Shown: positions 20,358-30,115 of the stretch, one piece after another | Numbering within the stretch: position 1 is the stretch's first letter | Layout: each line of letters opens with the position of its first letter | Source of the DNA: Pseudoalteromonas shioyasakiensis | GTDB lineage: Bacteria; Pseudomonadota; Gammaproteobacteria; Enterobacterales; Alteromonadaceae | Direction: 5' to 3' | DNA: 64,000 nt | NCBI RefSeq assembly: GCF_019134595.1 | Contig: NZ_CP077770.1 | Coordinates: 3,468,501 to 3,532,500, forward strand | The notes under the pieces: generated by a model | The model's database searches: none | What the model was told of the DNA's origin: nothing | The model's input: the letters and a program-made list of their open reading frames with translations, nothing else | Made by a program: the position numbers and the translations under genes

Positions 20358-21302
20358 TTATAACCCTCCTTGTGCACGCAGATAGCGAACAAGGAACTCA
20401 GGGTCCTGTAATATCTTCTCGTTAAGCTCTTGAGCTGACATCGCGAGTGAAACGCCGGGCTGAACAGGTCTGGTGGCATAGTAAGTTTGATCGTCAATCC
20501 AACCGGCTTGATGGGCTGCAAGAATGATTCGATTATTAAGCTCATCAAGGCTCATTGCGCCCTGGCCAATCGGAGTGATGACATTAGGCGGGTCTACTAA
20601 GAAGACCGCAGGAACAGTCGTAACGGACAACGATTGTGCTTGTCCTGAATCGACTTTGTAATTAGGAAATTCTCCACCCGGTAAAGGCAAGCCATCGACA
20701 GCAATAGCAAACACCTCGAAACCGTAGTTCGAAGCCATTGACTCGATGATAGGCGCTTGAGCGTGGCAGTAAGGGCAATCCGAACGATAGAAGAAGAACA
20801 AGCCAGCTCGTTTTGCTACCTCACCTAAAGCAACATCCCGTTGAGCGCCAGCTTCTCGATCCATCCGATTGGCAGCATAGGTTGCCAAGGGTCTGCGACT
20901 GATTTCATCCAAAACTGGATCGCCCATGACCACCTGCTGGCTAACATCAGCAAACTGTGAGCCCTTATCCATCATGACGCGCTGGAGATACAGATAGGCT
21001 CTGACGTTCTCATTCGTCGGCTCATCAATTGCCTTGTCCATGAACGACTGCATGTGCTCACGAAACCATGCGGCACTGAAGGGTTTTAGCTCTTCCTTTG
21101 TGGGCTCCATGACTCCAGATTCCGGCTTTATAGGCTCTTCAGACTCCGCTGGCTCAGGAATGACCTGATACCAAAACCAGCCTTCCTGAGCACGCTGATA
21201 GAATTGCCCATCACTAGCATAGGCGGGCATGATGAATAGAAAGAAAATAATGATTGGGATGGTCACCCATAGGATGAACCAAGGTAACAAAGGCGTTCTC
21301 AT
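20358..21302 (-). CDS. traF: TraF, thioredoxin-like conjugative pilus assembly protein
   Basis: A 314-residue periplasmic protein with an N-terminal signal-anchor (about residues 5-30) and a C-terminal thioredoxin-like domain. FYRSDCPYCHAQAPIIESMA shows an intact CPYC motif, unlike F plasmid TraF, which lacks the active cysteines. TVPAVFLVDPP provides the cis-proline. It is the first gene of the traF-traH-traG group and marks the conserved edge of hotspot 3. The 240-bp region before it (21303-21542) contains no gene but presumably its promoter. Confidence 0.94.
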   Translation of the reverse strand: MRTPLLPWFILWVTIPIIIFFLFIMPAYASDGQFYQRAQEGWFWYQVIPEPAESEEPIKPESGVMEPTKEELKPFSAAWFREHMQSFMDKAIDEPTNENVRAYLYLQRVMMDKGSQFADVSQQVVMGDPVLDEISRRPLATYAANRMDREAGAQRDVALGEVAKRAGLFFFYRSDCPYCHAQAPIIESMASNYGFEVFAIAVDGLPLPGGEFPNYKVDSGQAQSLSVTTVPAVFLVDPPNVITPIGQGAMSLDELNNRIILAAHQAGWIDDQTYYATRPVQPGVSLAMSAQELNEKILQDPEFLVRYLRAQGGL

Positions 21303-21542
21303 TGTCAGCTCCAGAAAATTTCATAGAGCTAACATGCTAAAGATCCCCATAAGAGCGATTGGCCAGATAGATGAAGGAATTGTGTGTGTTTCTGACTATA
21401 GGGAACTGTCAACCCAACTCAGCTGACTTGTCACTATCTCGATAATGCCTATGATATAAAACTGATACCCAACTCAATAAACAATCTCGACTTCAAAAAA
21501 ATAACATTTCGTTGAACAATGGCCTTTCTCCACAAAAAAACG

Positions 21543-22088
21543 TCACCGATTAAAAACCTTAGAATAAAGGGCATTAATAAAAATGCTGTACTGCTCTTTC
21601 ATTTTCCTATTAAAATCAATATACGTATCTTCAGGGATTTTTAGAAAAAGCACATGGAACGGTATCTCTTGTCCTTGCCGGTGAATAATATCTGAAATCA
21701 CACCCTGTGTTTTTTCAAGGTTAAGTGAAGCCCATCGTTCTTCTGATATAGGGTAAATAAATCCACATCCCTTGATTGCGGCAACATTTCCATACTGCCC
21801 TATGTAAGTATGTAGCTGAAAAAGATCTTCACGCTTCACCCCAAATTGTGAATCAAATGCTTTATACTTCACATCAAATACGAATAAACTCTCATCGATT
21901 TCTATAACAAGATCAGGTTCAAGTTTTCTCATATAACCACTGAGAGCACCAGATGCTATTTGCTGACGTTGCTCGAACTTACCTAGCAGGCGTAGCCCAT
22001 CTCGCTTGATGAGCTTACGAATGAAATATTCAAACAACATCGAAATATCGAAAAAGAAAGCACTCGAATCCTGCTGCGAATCAATCGT
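21543..22088 (-). pseudogene. Truncated McrC-like restriction subunit (C-terminal part only)
   Basis: The frame encodes an McrC-type C-terminal nuclease domain. LEPDLVIEI followed by FVFDVKYK gives the D...(D/E)xK catalytic signature, and LHTYIGQYG is also typical. Translation can be followed upstream of the first ATG (22040) through SSAFFFDIS until a stop near 22089. McrC is normally about 350-450 aa and works with the McrB GTPase to cut modified DNA; neither McrB nor the N-terminal half is present. It is therefore a remnant of a defence system at the traF edge of hotspot 3. Confidence 0.7.
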
Positions 22089-22151
22089 TTATACGGTCAA
22101 AGAATTTTAGAAATTGCCAGCTAACCAGAATGGCCATCGACCAGTGGAAGA

Positions 22152-22177
22152 AGCGCGTTATAGAACCATAACGCGCT
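22152..22177. terminator. Stem-loop in hotspot 3, probable terminator
   Basis: AGCGCGTTAT / ATAACGCGCT is a perfect 10-bp stem with a 6-nt loop followed by TT on the plus strand. It sits between the mcrC remnant and the oxidoreductase pseudogene. It could end either transcript. Confidence 0.55.
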
Positions 22178-22287
22178 TTAGAGTCATTCATCATTTTTGA
22201 GTACCCATACTAATCAAATATCGCCTTAGGCTACCTATCTGATATTAGTATGAGAATGCACATTTTCTTAAAATATTTTTCAGAAAG

Positions 22288-23306
22288 CTAAAACTCTATG
22301 CAAATTTTGCCGAAGTGCTTGCCGGACTCCTCATAACGGAACGCATCCGCTAATTCTTCCAGAGCAAAGGTTTTATCAATTACCGGCTTCACACCGTTAG
22401 CTTCTAAAGCACGCACAAAGTCTTTCTGGTTGTCACAGCTGCCAACAATTAAACCCTGTAACCGGGCTTGCTTAGCCATTAATTTAGCAGTTGGGACTTC
22501 ACCTTCATTTCCGGTCAGCACACCAATTAACGCAATGTGCCCCGCTATCGCCACCGCATTGATAGATTGTGGCAAGGTGCCAGGACCGCCAACTTCAATC
22601 ACATGGTCGACACCACGGCCATTGGTTAATTTACGAACCGTTTTGCCCCATTCTGGGTCTTCTTTGTAGTTAATCAGATGATCCGCTCCAAGCTCTTTAT
22701 ATTGTTGAAGTTTGTCATTAGAAGACGATGTAGCAAATACTGTTGCGCCCAGGCTCTTCGCTAACTGGCAGGCAAATACGGATACGCCACCACTGCCGAG
22801 CACCAATACCGTATTGCCCGGCTTAATGCCACCATCAACAACCAGAGCGCGCCAAGCCGTTAACCCCGCAGTCGTCAAAGTGGCTGATTCAGTATGACTA
22901 TAACCCTTCGGCTGATGGGTAAAGAACTGAGTCGGACGCACCACAACTTCGCGAGCGTAGCCATCAATGCCATCACCGGCGTGTTGTGAAAGTCGCCCAC
23001 TGGTGCCGGGCCACTTTGCCAGTAAGGGAAAAAGGTAGAAACAACATTGTCCCCTACCGCGAATTCTTCCACTCCTTCGCCAACGGCTTCAACAACACCT
23101 GCGCCATCAGACATCGGAATGCGCCCATCTTCCGTTGGAATAAAACCAGACGCTACGCCGTAGTCATGAAAGTTAAGCGAGCTTGCTTTAACTTTAACGC
23201 GAATTTCTCCCGGACCAGGCTGGCCAGGGTCTTCCATTTCGGTTACCTGAATATTATCCAGACCAAACGGTTTTTTGAGTCGTAGCGCTTTGATCTTCTT
23301 AGTCAT
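22288..23306 (-). pseudogene. Medium-chain NAD(P)-dependent dehydrogenase, disrupted by a one-base frameshift
   Basis: Two overlapping frames together make one zinc-independent medium-chain dehydrogenase (quinone-oxidoreductase/YhdH-like). The N-terminal frame (22875-23306) encodes the GroES-like domain up to YWQSGPAPVGDFHNTP. The C-terminal frame (22288-22944, continuing upstream without a start) gives GDGIDGYAREVVVRPTQFF and then the Rossmann fold with LVLGSGGVSVFA. Restoring one G near 22976-22979 (ACCGG, expected ACCCGG) joins them. It may be a real inactivating mutation or a sequencing error. It runs divergently from the oleate hydratase gene. Confidence 0.8.
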
Positions 23307-23441
23307 GTTGGTAATCCTTTAACTAGAGTGTGTGTTCAATTGTAGTTCTTAAGAGGGGGATCGGATCAATTACACTGAACTTGCACAATATTGATCTACG
23401 ACAAGCCAACCTTAAATATCAGGTCGAAATTCAAATATCAA

Positions 23442-23501
23442 TTGACATCCAAAAATCATAAGCTACTCTTAAATTCAAGGTGTTTAGACATTCAGTCTAA
23501 A
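23442..23501 (+). promoter_or_regulatory. Promoter and probable TetR operator of the oleate hydratase unit
   Basis: TTGACA (23442-23447) and TACTCT (23464-23469), spaced 16 bases apart, make a reasonable sigma-70 promoter. Just downstream, TTTAGACATTCAGTCTAAA (23483-23501) is a perfect 7-bp inverted repeat around a 5-base spacer, placed where repressor binding would block initiation. AAGGAG and the ATG at 23518 follow. The TetR gene downstream is the obvious candidate binder. Confidence 0.65.
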
Positions 23502-23517
23502 AAAAAGGAGATAGCTC

Positions 23518-25506
23518 ATGGCCAACCCAAATATTCCAGGCTTCGAGGTTAGAAAAACTGCACCCGAGGGATTCGAGCACGAACCCGACGCAACTTCCGG
23601 TTACTGGCATCATCGACCACAAAACACGTTGCCCCCGCATGATTTCATCGGCCCCTATGCAAGACATCGCCCCTTACCTACCCCGGGCGTGGAAAAACGA
23701 AAAGCCTATATCGTTGGTGGTGGTATTGGTGGTCTGGCCGCTGCCTTTTACTTAATCCGGGATGCACATATGCCGCCAGAAAACATCACTATTCTGGAAG
23801 AAATGGCGGTCGAAGGTGGCTCCATGGACGGTTCTGGCAATCCGGAAGACGGTTATATCGTTCGCGGGGGCCGTGAAATGAACTGGAACTACGACACTCT
23901 GTGGGATATGTTTCAGGACGTACCCGCGGTCGAATTGCCTGAAGGATATTCAGTCCTCGATGAATACCGAATGGTTAACGACAACGACCCTAATTACTCG
24001 AAAGCCCGGTTAATGCATAACTGCGGAGAGATCATGGATTTCACCGACTTTGGTCTCTCGAAATCCCAGCAGCGTGAAATGTTACGGCTGCTCCTTAAAC
24101 GCAAAGAAGAACTCGATGATATCACCATTGAGGAATACTTCAGCACAGGCTTTCTTGAAAGCAATTTTTGGTCGCTTTTCCGCAGTATGTTTGCCTTTAA
24201 GAACTGTCATAGCTTATTAGAAACTAAGCTCTATATGCATCGTTTCCTCGATTCCATTGACGGATTTGGTGACATGTCGGTTCTTGTCTTCCCGAAATAC
24301 AACCAGTTCGATACTTTCATTAAACCGTTAGCTAATATGCTACGCGATAAAGGCGTAAAATTTCAGTTGAATACCCGCGTGTATGACCTCGAGATGACGG
24401 AGTCTAGCGGCAAAAAAACAGTTACGGGGATACTCTGTGCCGTAGCAGGCGAAGAGCAACGCATTGACGTAGCAGATGGCGACCTGGTCTTTGCACTCAC
24501 CGGGTCAATGACAGAAAACACCGCCTATGGTGACATGAATACTGTGCCAGATTTGAAGGTAGACCGTCATGATCCAGGCGAGAACAGCGGTTGGAGCCTC
24601 TGGAAAAATCTTGCCGAAAAATCCCCCGTATTTGGTAAACCAGAGAAATTTTACGGTGACGTTGATCAATCGATATGGGAATCCGCAACGCTAACCTGTA
24701 AATCCTCTCCTCTGGTGGATAAATTGACGGAGCTTTCGGTCAACGATCCTTATTCAGGGCGAACAGTGACGGGTGGAATCATCACCTTCACCGATTCTAA
24801 TTGGTTTCTGAGTGTCACCATCAACCGTCAGCCACATTTCCCGGGCCAACCTGAAGATACGTTGGTAGTTTGGGTATATGGCCTGCTGATGGACAAGGAC
24901 GGAAATTTTGTGAAAAAACCTATGCCGCAATGCACAGGTAAAGAGATTCTCGCGGAACTCTGTCATCATCTCGGCATAGAAGACGAACTGGAAGCAGTTG
25001 CGGCCAGAACAAAAGTCCGCACCGCCCTCATGCCCTACATTACCGCTCAATTTATGAAACGTGCGGCCGGAGACCGACCTCAGCCAGTACCTGAAGGGTG
25101 TACCAATCTGGGTCTAGTCGGGCAATTCGTTGAGACTCGAAACGACATTATTTTTACTATGGAAACTTCCATTCGCACGGCACGTGTTGGAGTCTATAAG
25201 CTACTCAACATTCCTAAACAGGTACCGGATATTAGCCCAACACAATATGACATCCGAAACATGATTAAAGGTGCAAGGGCGATGAATAATGGTAAACCCT
25301 TTATGGGCGAACGTCTGTTACACTGGTTCCTCGATAAGACTTATTTTGCTCATATCCTACCCCCCTTACCAGATTCTGAGAGCTCTAAACATGAAATGCT
25401 GGCACAGGAAGTCGGAGAGATTTTGAGTAAAGGAAGCGAGGCAGTCAAAGGGGTTGGAGCTTGGATTACCAAGCTTCGCGGCAGCTTTTCTAATAAAGAT
25501 AAGTAA
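23518..25506 (+). CDS. ohyA: Oleate hydratase (FAD-dependent)
   Basis: The enzyme adds water to the cis-9 double bond of free unsaturated fatty acids such as oleate, giving 10-hydroxystearate; this detoxifies antimicrobial fatty acids. The 662-residue length fits the family. The FAD-binding Rossmann motif GGGIGG (67-72) lies in [17 protein letters not shown], and GGREMNW (117-123) contains the glutamate implicated in catalysis. MHNCGE and [18 protein letters not shown] are further family blocks. The ribosome site AAGGAG is strong. It is the first gene of a hotspot-3 cargo unit, with the TetR gene 52 bp downstream. Confidence 0.95.
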   Translation: MANPNIPGFEVRKTAPEGFEHEPDATSGYWHHRPQNTLPPHDFIGPYARHRPLPTPGVEKRKAYIVGGGIGGLAAAFYLIRDAHMPPENITILEEMAVEGGSMDGSGNPEDGYIVRGGREMNWNYDTLWDMFQDVPAVELPEGYSVLDEYRMVNDNDPNYSKARLMHNCGEIMDFTDFGLSKSQQREMLRLLLKRKEELDDITIEEYFSTGFLESNFWSLFRSMFAFKNCHSLLETKLYMHRFLDSIDGFGDMSVLVFPKYNQFDTFIKPLANMLRDKGVKFQLNTRVYDLEMTESSGKKTVTGILCAVAGEEQRIDVADGDLVFALTGSMTENTAYGDMNTVPDLKVDRHDPGENSGWSLWKNLAEKSPVFGKPEKFYGDVDQSIWESATLTCKSSPLVDKLTELSVNDPYSGRTVTGGIITFTDSNWFLSVTINRQPHFPGQPEDTLVVWVYGLLMDKDGNFVKKPMPQCTGKEILAELCHHLGIEDELEAVAARTKVRTALMPYITAQFMKRAAGDRPQPVPEGCTNLGLVGQFVETRNDIIFTMETSIRTARVGVYKLLNIPKQVPDISPTQYDIRNMIKGARAMNNGKPFMGERLLHWFLDKTYFAHILPPLPDSESSKHEMLAQEVGEILSKGSEAVKGVGAWITKLRGSFSNKDK

Positions 25507-25558
25507 ACAAAACGATAACGACGCGTCAAAAAGGCGCGTCGCTTGAGAGGATTTAAAA

Positions 25559-26176
25559 ATGACGTATACGGCTCGGCGCCTAACGAGGCGTGAACAACAA
25601 GAGCAAACCCGTGTTCGCCTAATTGACGCCGCCAATCGCATGTTCGCAGAAGGAGGAATAATTGCCGCCTCTCTGCGAAACCTCTGTGCACGTGCGGGTT
25701 TTTCTCAGGGAGCGTTTTACTCGAACTTTACGAGCAAAGACGAACTCTTGCTCTCAGTCATCGAGAGACATATCCAACAGGAAGTCTCACTCATGCAAGA
25801 GCTAGTATCTAAATCAGATAGCGAGGGTATTGATGGAGCATTGGATCGATTAGCCTACCGCTTGTCGGAGCTGGCGCGTGATCTACAATGGTCGCTTCTC
25901 TCCGTTGAACTACAACTTCATTCCCGACGCGACCCGAGTTTCGCTGAGCGTAGTGAAAAAGTTAAAATGGCGAGTCTCCGAGAATTTTCTATTCTGTTGG
26001 AAAACCTGATTAATCGTCACAATCTGACCCCAGTTATGCCAGTTTTTGATCTCGCGAGAGGTCTATACGCACTCTGGTCAGGACTAGCATTACAAGGATC
26101 GATTAAGGAAGCGTTGCCCCGAGATCAGGTGTTCCTCTCTTTTTTACGTAACATGATCGTCACGCCGAGTACTTAA
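25559..26176 (+). CDS. TetR-family transcriptional regulator
   Basis: A 205-residue regulator. The N-terminal helix-turn-helix (about residues 10-60, IDAANRMFAEGGIIAASLRNLCARAGFSQGAFYSNFTSKDELL) is a textbook TetR domain, and the C-terminus is a helical ligand domain. It follows oleate hydratase closely and probably represses the promoter at 23442 until a fatty acid or acyl ligand binds. A GC-rich hairpin (about 25523-25544) lies just upstream of the ribosome site and may reduce read-through from the enzyme gene. Confidence 0.9.
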   Translation: MTYTARRLTRREQQEQTRVRLIDAANRMFAEGGIIAASLRNLCARAGFSQGAFYSNFTSKDELLLSVIERHIQQEVSLMQELVSKSDSEGIDGALDRLAYRLSELARDLQWSLLSVELQLHSRRDPSFAERSEKVKMASLREFSILLENLINRHNLTPVMPVFDLARGLYALWSGLALQGSIKEALPRDQVFLSFLRNMIVTPST

Positions 26177-26247
26177 AGCGGTTTGCGATATTAAAACGAG
26201 CCTGAGTTGGCTCAGCTTAATTTTAATACAAGGGTTAAACTTTAAGC

Positions 26248-27363
26248 ATGCAGGAAAACGGCTATATTCATTTTAATCAGGCTGAAGGTCGCGATTGTTT
26301 AACCTTGGGTGGAGACTGGACAATTGCCCATTACATTGACCTAAAAAAACAGCTGGCTAACCTGGGTGACGTACCGCAGTCAGTAACTTGCAATATTGAG
26401 TCGATGAAAAAACTCGATACTGCGGGAGTACAGTTATTATACCGCGCCTTAGGTGAGCACAAGTTACGCCAATTGCCTTTAACTGAGCAACAACACAATC
26501 TGATTGATACAGTTATTAATGCCTGCAGTAATCAGGAGCCGCCGTTGCCCCCCAAAAGTAACGGCTTTGTCAAAATGCTCGAACGGATCGGCATCTTCAG
26601 CTCAAATCTCTATCGCAACCAGCGCGACTTACTTGGATTTATGGGCGCTACCCTGCAAAGCGCCGCTCAAGTGATTGGACGTCCGTCACGTTGGCGAGTA
26701 ACCGCTTTTGTAGCGCAGCTAGAGGAAACCGGTTTAAACGCGTTGCCTATCGTGGCGCTATTAACCTTTTTGGTCGGCGCGGTAGTTGCTTTTTTAGGTG
26801 CAACCGTGCTCAGCGATTTCGGTGCCAGTATATACACCATAAACTTGGTCGGCTTTTCCTTTTTACGCGAATTTGCTGTTTTACTTACCGCAATTATGCT
26901 TGCCGGGAGAACAGCCAGTGCTTTTACCGCTCAGCTTGGTTCAATGAAAGCTAATGAAGAAATTGATGCGTTACGTGCCCAGGGACTGAATCCACTTGAA
27001 CTCCTCGTGTTACCGCGAGTGCTTGCTATGCTTGTCAGTTTGCCGGCTTTGACTCTTGTTGCGATGGCGTCGGGTATTGGCGGAGGTATGGTAATTTCCG
27101 CTCTGACATTGGATATTTCGCCAGCGCTTTTCCTCCATATATTTGAGCGCGATACCGGAATAAATCACTTCTGGGTAGGAATGATCAAAGCCCCGGTGTT
27201 TGCCTTTGTAATTGCGATTATTGGCTGTAACGAAGGCTTTAAAGTCAGCGGCAGCGCGCAGTCAGTTGGGGAACACACGACCTCCAGTGTGGTTCAATCA
27301 ATCTTTATGGTAATTTTGCTCGACGCTCTGTTTGCTCTTTTCTTTATGGAGATTAACTGGTGA
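26248..27363 (+). CDS. MlaE-type ABC permease with fused N-terminal STAS domain
   Basis: The first 95 residues (ending before SSNLYRNQRDLLGF) look like an MlaB-type STAS domain, with IESMKKLDTAGVQLLYRAL as the core. The remaining 275 residues are the MlaE permease: hydrophobic segments near LPIVALLTFLVGAVVAFLGA, LVGFSFLREFAVLLTAIMLAG, VLPRVLAMLVSLPALTLVA and IFMVILLDALFALFFM. Mla-type permeases move lipids across the envelope with an MCE protein. The fusion removes the need for a separate MlaB. The ATPase gene overlaps its end by four bases. Confidence 0.88.
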   Translation: MQENGYIHFNQAEGRDCLTLGGDWTIAHYIDLKKQLANLGDVPQSVTCNIESMKKLDTAGVQLLYRALGEHKLRQLPLTEQQHNLIDTVINACSNQEPPLPPKSNGFVKMLERIGIFSSNLYRNQRDLLGFMGATLQSAAQVIGRPSRWRVTAFVAQLEETGLNALPIVALLTFLVGAVVAFLGATVLSDFGASIYTINLVGFSFLREFAVLLTAIMLAGRTASAFTAQLGSMKANEEIDALRAQGLNPLELLVLPRVLAMLVSLPALTLVAMASGIGGGMVISALTLDISPALFLHIFERDTGINHFWVGMIKAPVFAFVIAIIGCNEGFKVSGSAQSVGEHTTSSVVQSIFMVILLDALFALFFMEINW

Positions 27364-28145
27364 GTGACATAGCTATAGCCGTGCGCAACCTGCGTAATCA
27401 GTTTGGCCAACATGTGGTACACGAGGGGCTTGATCTCGATGTCTATCGAGGCGAGGTACTAACAGTGGTCGGCGGCTCTGGCTCGGGCAAATCAGTGTTA
27501 ATGCGCAGCATTTTGGGGCTAACCCAACCGACTGCTGGCAGCATTCAAATCTATGGCGAGGATGTACTACGACTCTCTGCCGCTGAGCGCCAACGAGTCG
27601 ATAGAAATACCGGGGTACTCTTCCAAAAAGGCGCGCTTTTCTCGTCATTAAATGTGCGTGAAAATATCGCACTGCCCTTGCGTGAACACCTAGGAATGAA
27701 CGCCAATGACGCCGGTGATATCGCCTCGCTTAAACTGGCTCTGGTCGGGCTGGATGCACAAACGGCGGAGACGATGCCGCAATCATTATCCGGTGGTATG
27801 ATAAAACGAGTTGCCTTAGCCCGCGCACTCGCTCTGGATCCGGATATTTTGTTTTTAGACGAGCCTACAGCAGGGCTTGACCCTATTGGAGCCGGTGAAT
27901 TTGATTCGCTGTTACAGACACTGCAACAAGCACTTGGATTGACTGTGTTTTTGGTCACTCACGATTTGGATAGTATTTATCAGGTTAGTGATCGGGTGGC
28001 GGTATTGTCGCAGAAAAAAGTACTGGTAGTGGATACTCTTGATAAAGTCGCCGCGTATCAGGATCGCTGGGTACAAGCTTATTTTCACGGCCCGAGAGGC
28101 AGAGCTGTAAGTAATCAACAAATGAGGCCAGAACATGGAAACTAA
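27360..28145 (+). CDS. MlaF-type ABC transporter ATPase
   Basis: A 261-residue ABC ATPase. Walker A GGSGSGKSV, signature LSGGMIKRVALARAL, Walker B DILFLDEPTAGLDP and the switch histidine in LVTHDLDS are intact. The LSGGM variant is typical of the Mla/Ttg2 branch, which powers lipid transport through an MlaE permease and an MCE protein. It overlaps both neighbours by 4 and 11 bases, consistent with one coupled transcript. Confidence 0.92.
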   Translation: MSDIAIAVRNLRNQFGQHVVHEGLDLDVYRGEVLTVVGGSGSGKSVLMRSILGLTQPTAGSIQIYGEDVLRLSAAERQRVDRNTGVLFQKGALFSSLNVRENIALPLREHLGMNANDAGDIASLKLALVGLDAQTAETMPQSLSGGMIKRVALARALALDPDILFLDEPTAGLDPIGAGEFDSLLQTLQQALGLTVFLVTHDLDSIYQVSDRVAVLSQKKVLVVDTLDKVAAYQDRWVQAYFHGPRGRAVSNQQMRPEHGN

Positions 28146-29073
28146 AGCACATCATGTGTTAATCGGCAGTTTTGTGCTGATTATAAGCGCAGCTTTTATC
28201 AGTGTCGTCCTATGGCTGGGTAAAGCCAGTATCGACAGTGATTATGCCTATTACGAAGTTGTTTTCAACGATGAGGTTAGCGGCTTGAATCCCGGTAGTG
28301 CGGTGGAATACAGCGGCATTAAAGTCGGCGATGTGGTTAATCTGCGCTTGGATCCTAACGACCCAAGGGTGGTACGTGTACGCATTCGGGTGACTACAGA
28401 TACACCGGTTAAAGATGACACCGGCGCACGGCTGGGGCTGGCCAATATTACCGGTAATGCACTTATTCGCTTATATGGCGGTTCGCCAGACAGTTCTCCC
28501 TTAAAAGGTACCGAAAAAAAACCCGCGTTGATTGTGGCTGACCGCTCGGCACTTAACAAATTATTCGCTAACAGCGAAAGCCTGCTCCAAAATGTGAATT
28601 TGTTTGTCCAGAACATCAATAGTATGTTCTCTGAAGAAAATACCCAGCGCGTGGCGGCAACATTAAGTAACGTAGAATCTATCACAACGGCACTGGCCGC
28701 TCGAGAAGATGATTTACAGGGTATAGCGGAAGGCTTGCACCAGACCATTGAAGAGTCGCGCAAGAGCATGGCCGCATTCACACGCTTTGCAGACCAAGGC
28801 CAGCAGTTGCTCGATAGGCACGGTGACGAAACCTTTATTGAGATGCAAAAAACGCTTCAGGCAATGCAAAAAGGGAGCAAAGAGCTGACTCGTATTATGA
28901 ATGAGAATGAAGAATCGTTGGAAGAAAGCGTCCGTGGATTGAAGGAAGTTGGACCGGCGGCGCAGGAATTGCAACGAACCTTACGTGTTATTAATCGCAT
29001 TGCGGAGCGACTAGAAGAAGAGCCTGGGTCATTTCTACTGAGGCGTGGACAAGTCGAGGAGGTTGAGAAATGA
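28135..29073 (+). CDS. MCE-domain (MlaD/PqiB-like) lipid-binding protein
   Basis: A 312-residue protein anchored by one N-terminal membrane helix (about residues 8-30, VLIGSFVLIISAAFISVVLWLG). An MCE domain follows (about 38-120, YYEVVFNDEVSGLNPGSAVEYSGIKVGDV), then a long helical C-terminus (160-300). MCE proteins form hexameric rings and carry lipids between membranes. The single MCE domain with a helical tail resembles the longer mycobacterial-style or Ttg2C/PqiB-like forms. It sits between the ATPase and the lipoprotein genes. Confidence 0.9.
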   Translation: METKAHHVLIGSFVLIISAAFISVVLWLGKASIDSDYAYYEVVFNDEVSGLNPGSAVEYSGIKVGDVVNLRLDPNDPRVVRVRIRVTTDTPVKDDTGARLGLANITGNALIRLYGGSPDSSPLKGTEKKPALIVADRSALNKLFANSESLLQNVNLFVQNINSMFSEENTQRVAATLSNVESITTALAAREDDLQGIAEGLHQTIEESRKSMAAFTRFADQGQQLLDRHGDETFIEMQKTLQAMQKGSKELTRIMNENEESLEESVRGLKEVGPAAQELQRTLRVINRIAERLEEEPGSFLLRRGQVEEVEK

Positions 29074-29687
29074 AATTGTACCTGAGGCACGTCATGCTGA
29101 GCCTTATAATTACTTCATTAGGAGCATGTTCGGTGCTACCCGAAGCCGAGCAAATTCAAATCTATCATTTACCAATTGATGGTTCTCTAAAAACGATATC
29201 AGAACCAAGACTAAACACGGCGCTAAGTGTAGCGGAACCAGACACGCTACGTTCGCTCAATACCTCGCGTATTAGTGAATTCAGTAATGGTCAGATCCAA
29301 CGATACTACGCCGGAGCGCGCTGGGCCGATCGAGCACCAACCCTGGTGCAGCAAAGTATGATGCAAACCCTGCAAAGTACTGACTTGTTTTCGCAGGTAG
29401 TAAATGAAGAAAATGACTTGACCGCTGATTATCTTATTCACAGCAACCTGCGAGCTTTTCAAATAGAAGATTCCGAAGCAGGTGAGAAAGCTCACGTAAT
29501 CTTACATGTCACTCTGGTTAGCCAACTTGATCGACAAGTATTAGGAAGTACATTATTAGCAGAACAAGTTCCAGTAGCCGGCTCTTCAATGCAAGACGCC
29601 ACCGCGGCCCTGGGTGAAGCTATGGATAACATAAACACCGCACTGTCTGAGTGGATCTATATGCTTCTTAAACCGAAATCGGACTAA
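29070..29687 (+). CDS. ABC-type transport auxiliary lipoprotein (PqiC/DUF330-like)
   Basis: A 205-residue outer-envelope lipoprotein. A signal peptide ends in the lipobox SLGACSVL, which puts the lipidated Cys at about residue 20. The rest fits the ABC-type transport auxiliary lipoprotein domain of PqiC and DUF330, which pairs with MCE proteins. A periplasmic MlaC shuttle is missing from the unit, so the complex may work more like PqiABC, with this lipoprotein at the outer membrane. It is the last gene of the cargo unit; the four start codons overlap the preceding stops. Confidence 0.85.
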   Translation: MKLYLRHVMLSLIITSLGACSVLPEAEQIQIYHLPIDGSLKTISEPRLNTALSVAEPDTLRSLNTSRISEFSNGQIQRYYAGARWADRAPTLVQQSMMQTLQSTDLFSQVVNEENDLTADYLIHSNLRAFQIEDSEAGEKAHVILHVTLVSQLDRQVLGSTLLAEQVPVAGSSMQDATAALGEAMDNINTALSEWIYMLLKPKSD

Positions 29688-29762
29688 GTTCGTGATTCTG
29701 CGCTTCTGAACGGTACCATGAGCTAAAAATGCGTTGTGGGCTGGCAAAACAAGAACAGCAGT

Positions 29763-30047
29763 TTAGTGCGATTTTAAACCGTACCTGATAACGGTGCAGA
29801 CCATAGCTCCTTTACTGACTCGGATTTGAAGCCCATTGCCGCTTCGGTTACTCCCCATCACCTCTTTCACTGACAATAGGTGGTGAATAGCATAAAGCTC
29901 AGCTGCAATTGGCTTTTGCTGCTCAGGTAACTTGTCGTATTGCTCACCTAAATCGACCTTTAGCTCACCAGCTCTTCGAAGGCCGGTCTTCCAGTAAACC
30001 GTAAATTCACCATCAATCTGCTTTGTCAAAAGGGTTAAAACCATCAT
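29763..30047 (-). CDS. ICE core hypothetical protein at the hotspot 3 edge, probably C-terminally truncated
   Basis: A 94-residue protein starting MMVLTLLTKQIDGEFTVYWKTGL, with AGGAG upstream. The part up to SNRSGNGLQIRVSKGA looks like the start of a longer family, possibly RNase-H-like, where more sequence would be expected. Instead the frame ends after MVCTVIRYGLKSH. By position it corresponds to SXT s073, the right boundary of hotspot 3. A recombination event in the hotspot may have replaced its 3' end. Confidence 0.5.
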   Translation of the reverse strand: MMVLTLLTKQIDGEFTVYWKTGLRRAGELKVDLGEQYDKLPEQQKPIAAELYAIHHLLSVKEVMGSNRSGNGLQIRVSKGAMVCTVIRYGLKSH

Positions 30048-30115
30048 GTTTGTTTCTCCTATTGGTTATCTATTTTTCATTCTCCATGTTTTTTCAAATA
30101 TGCAAGGCGCAAAAA

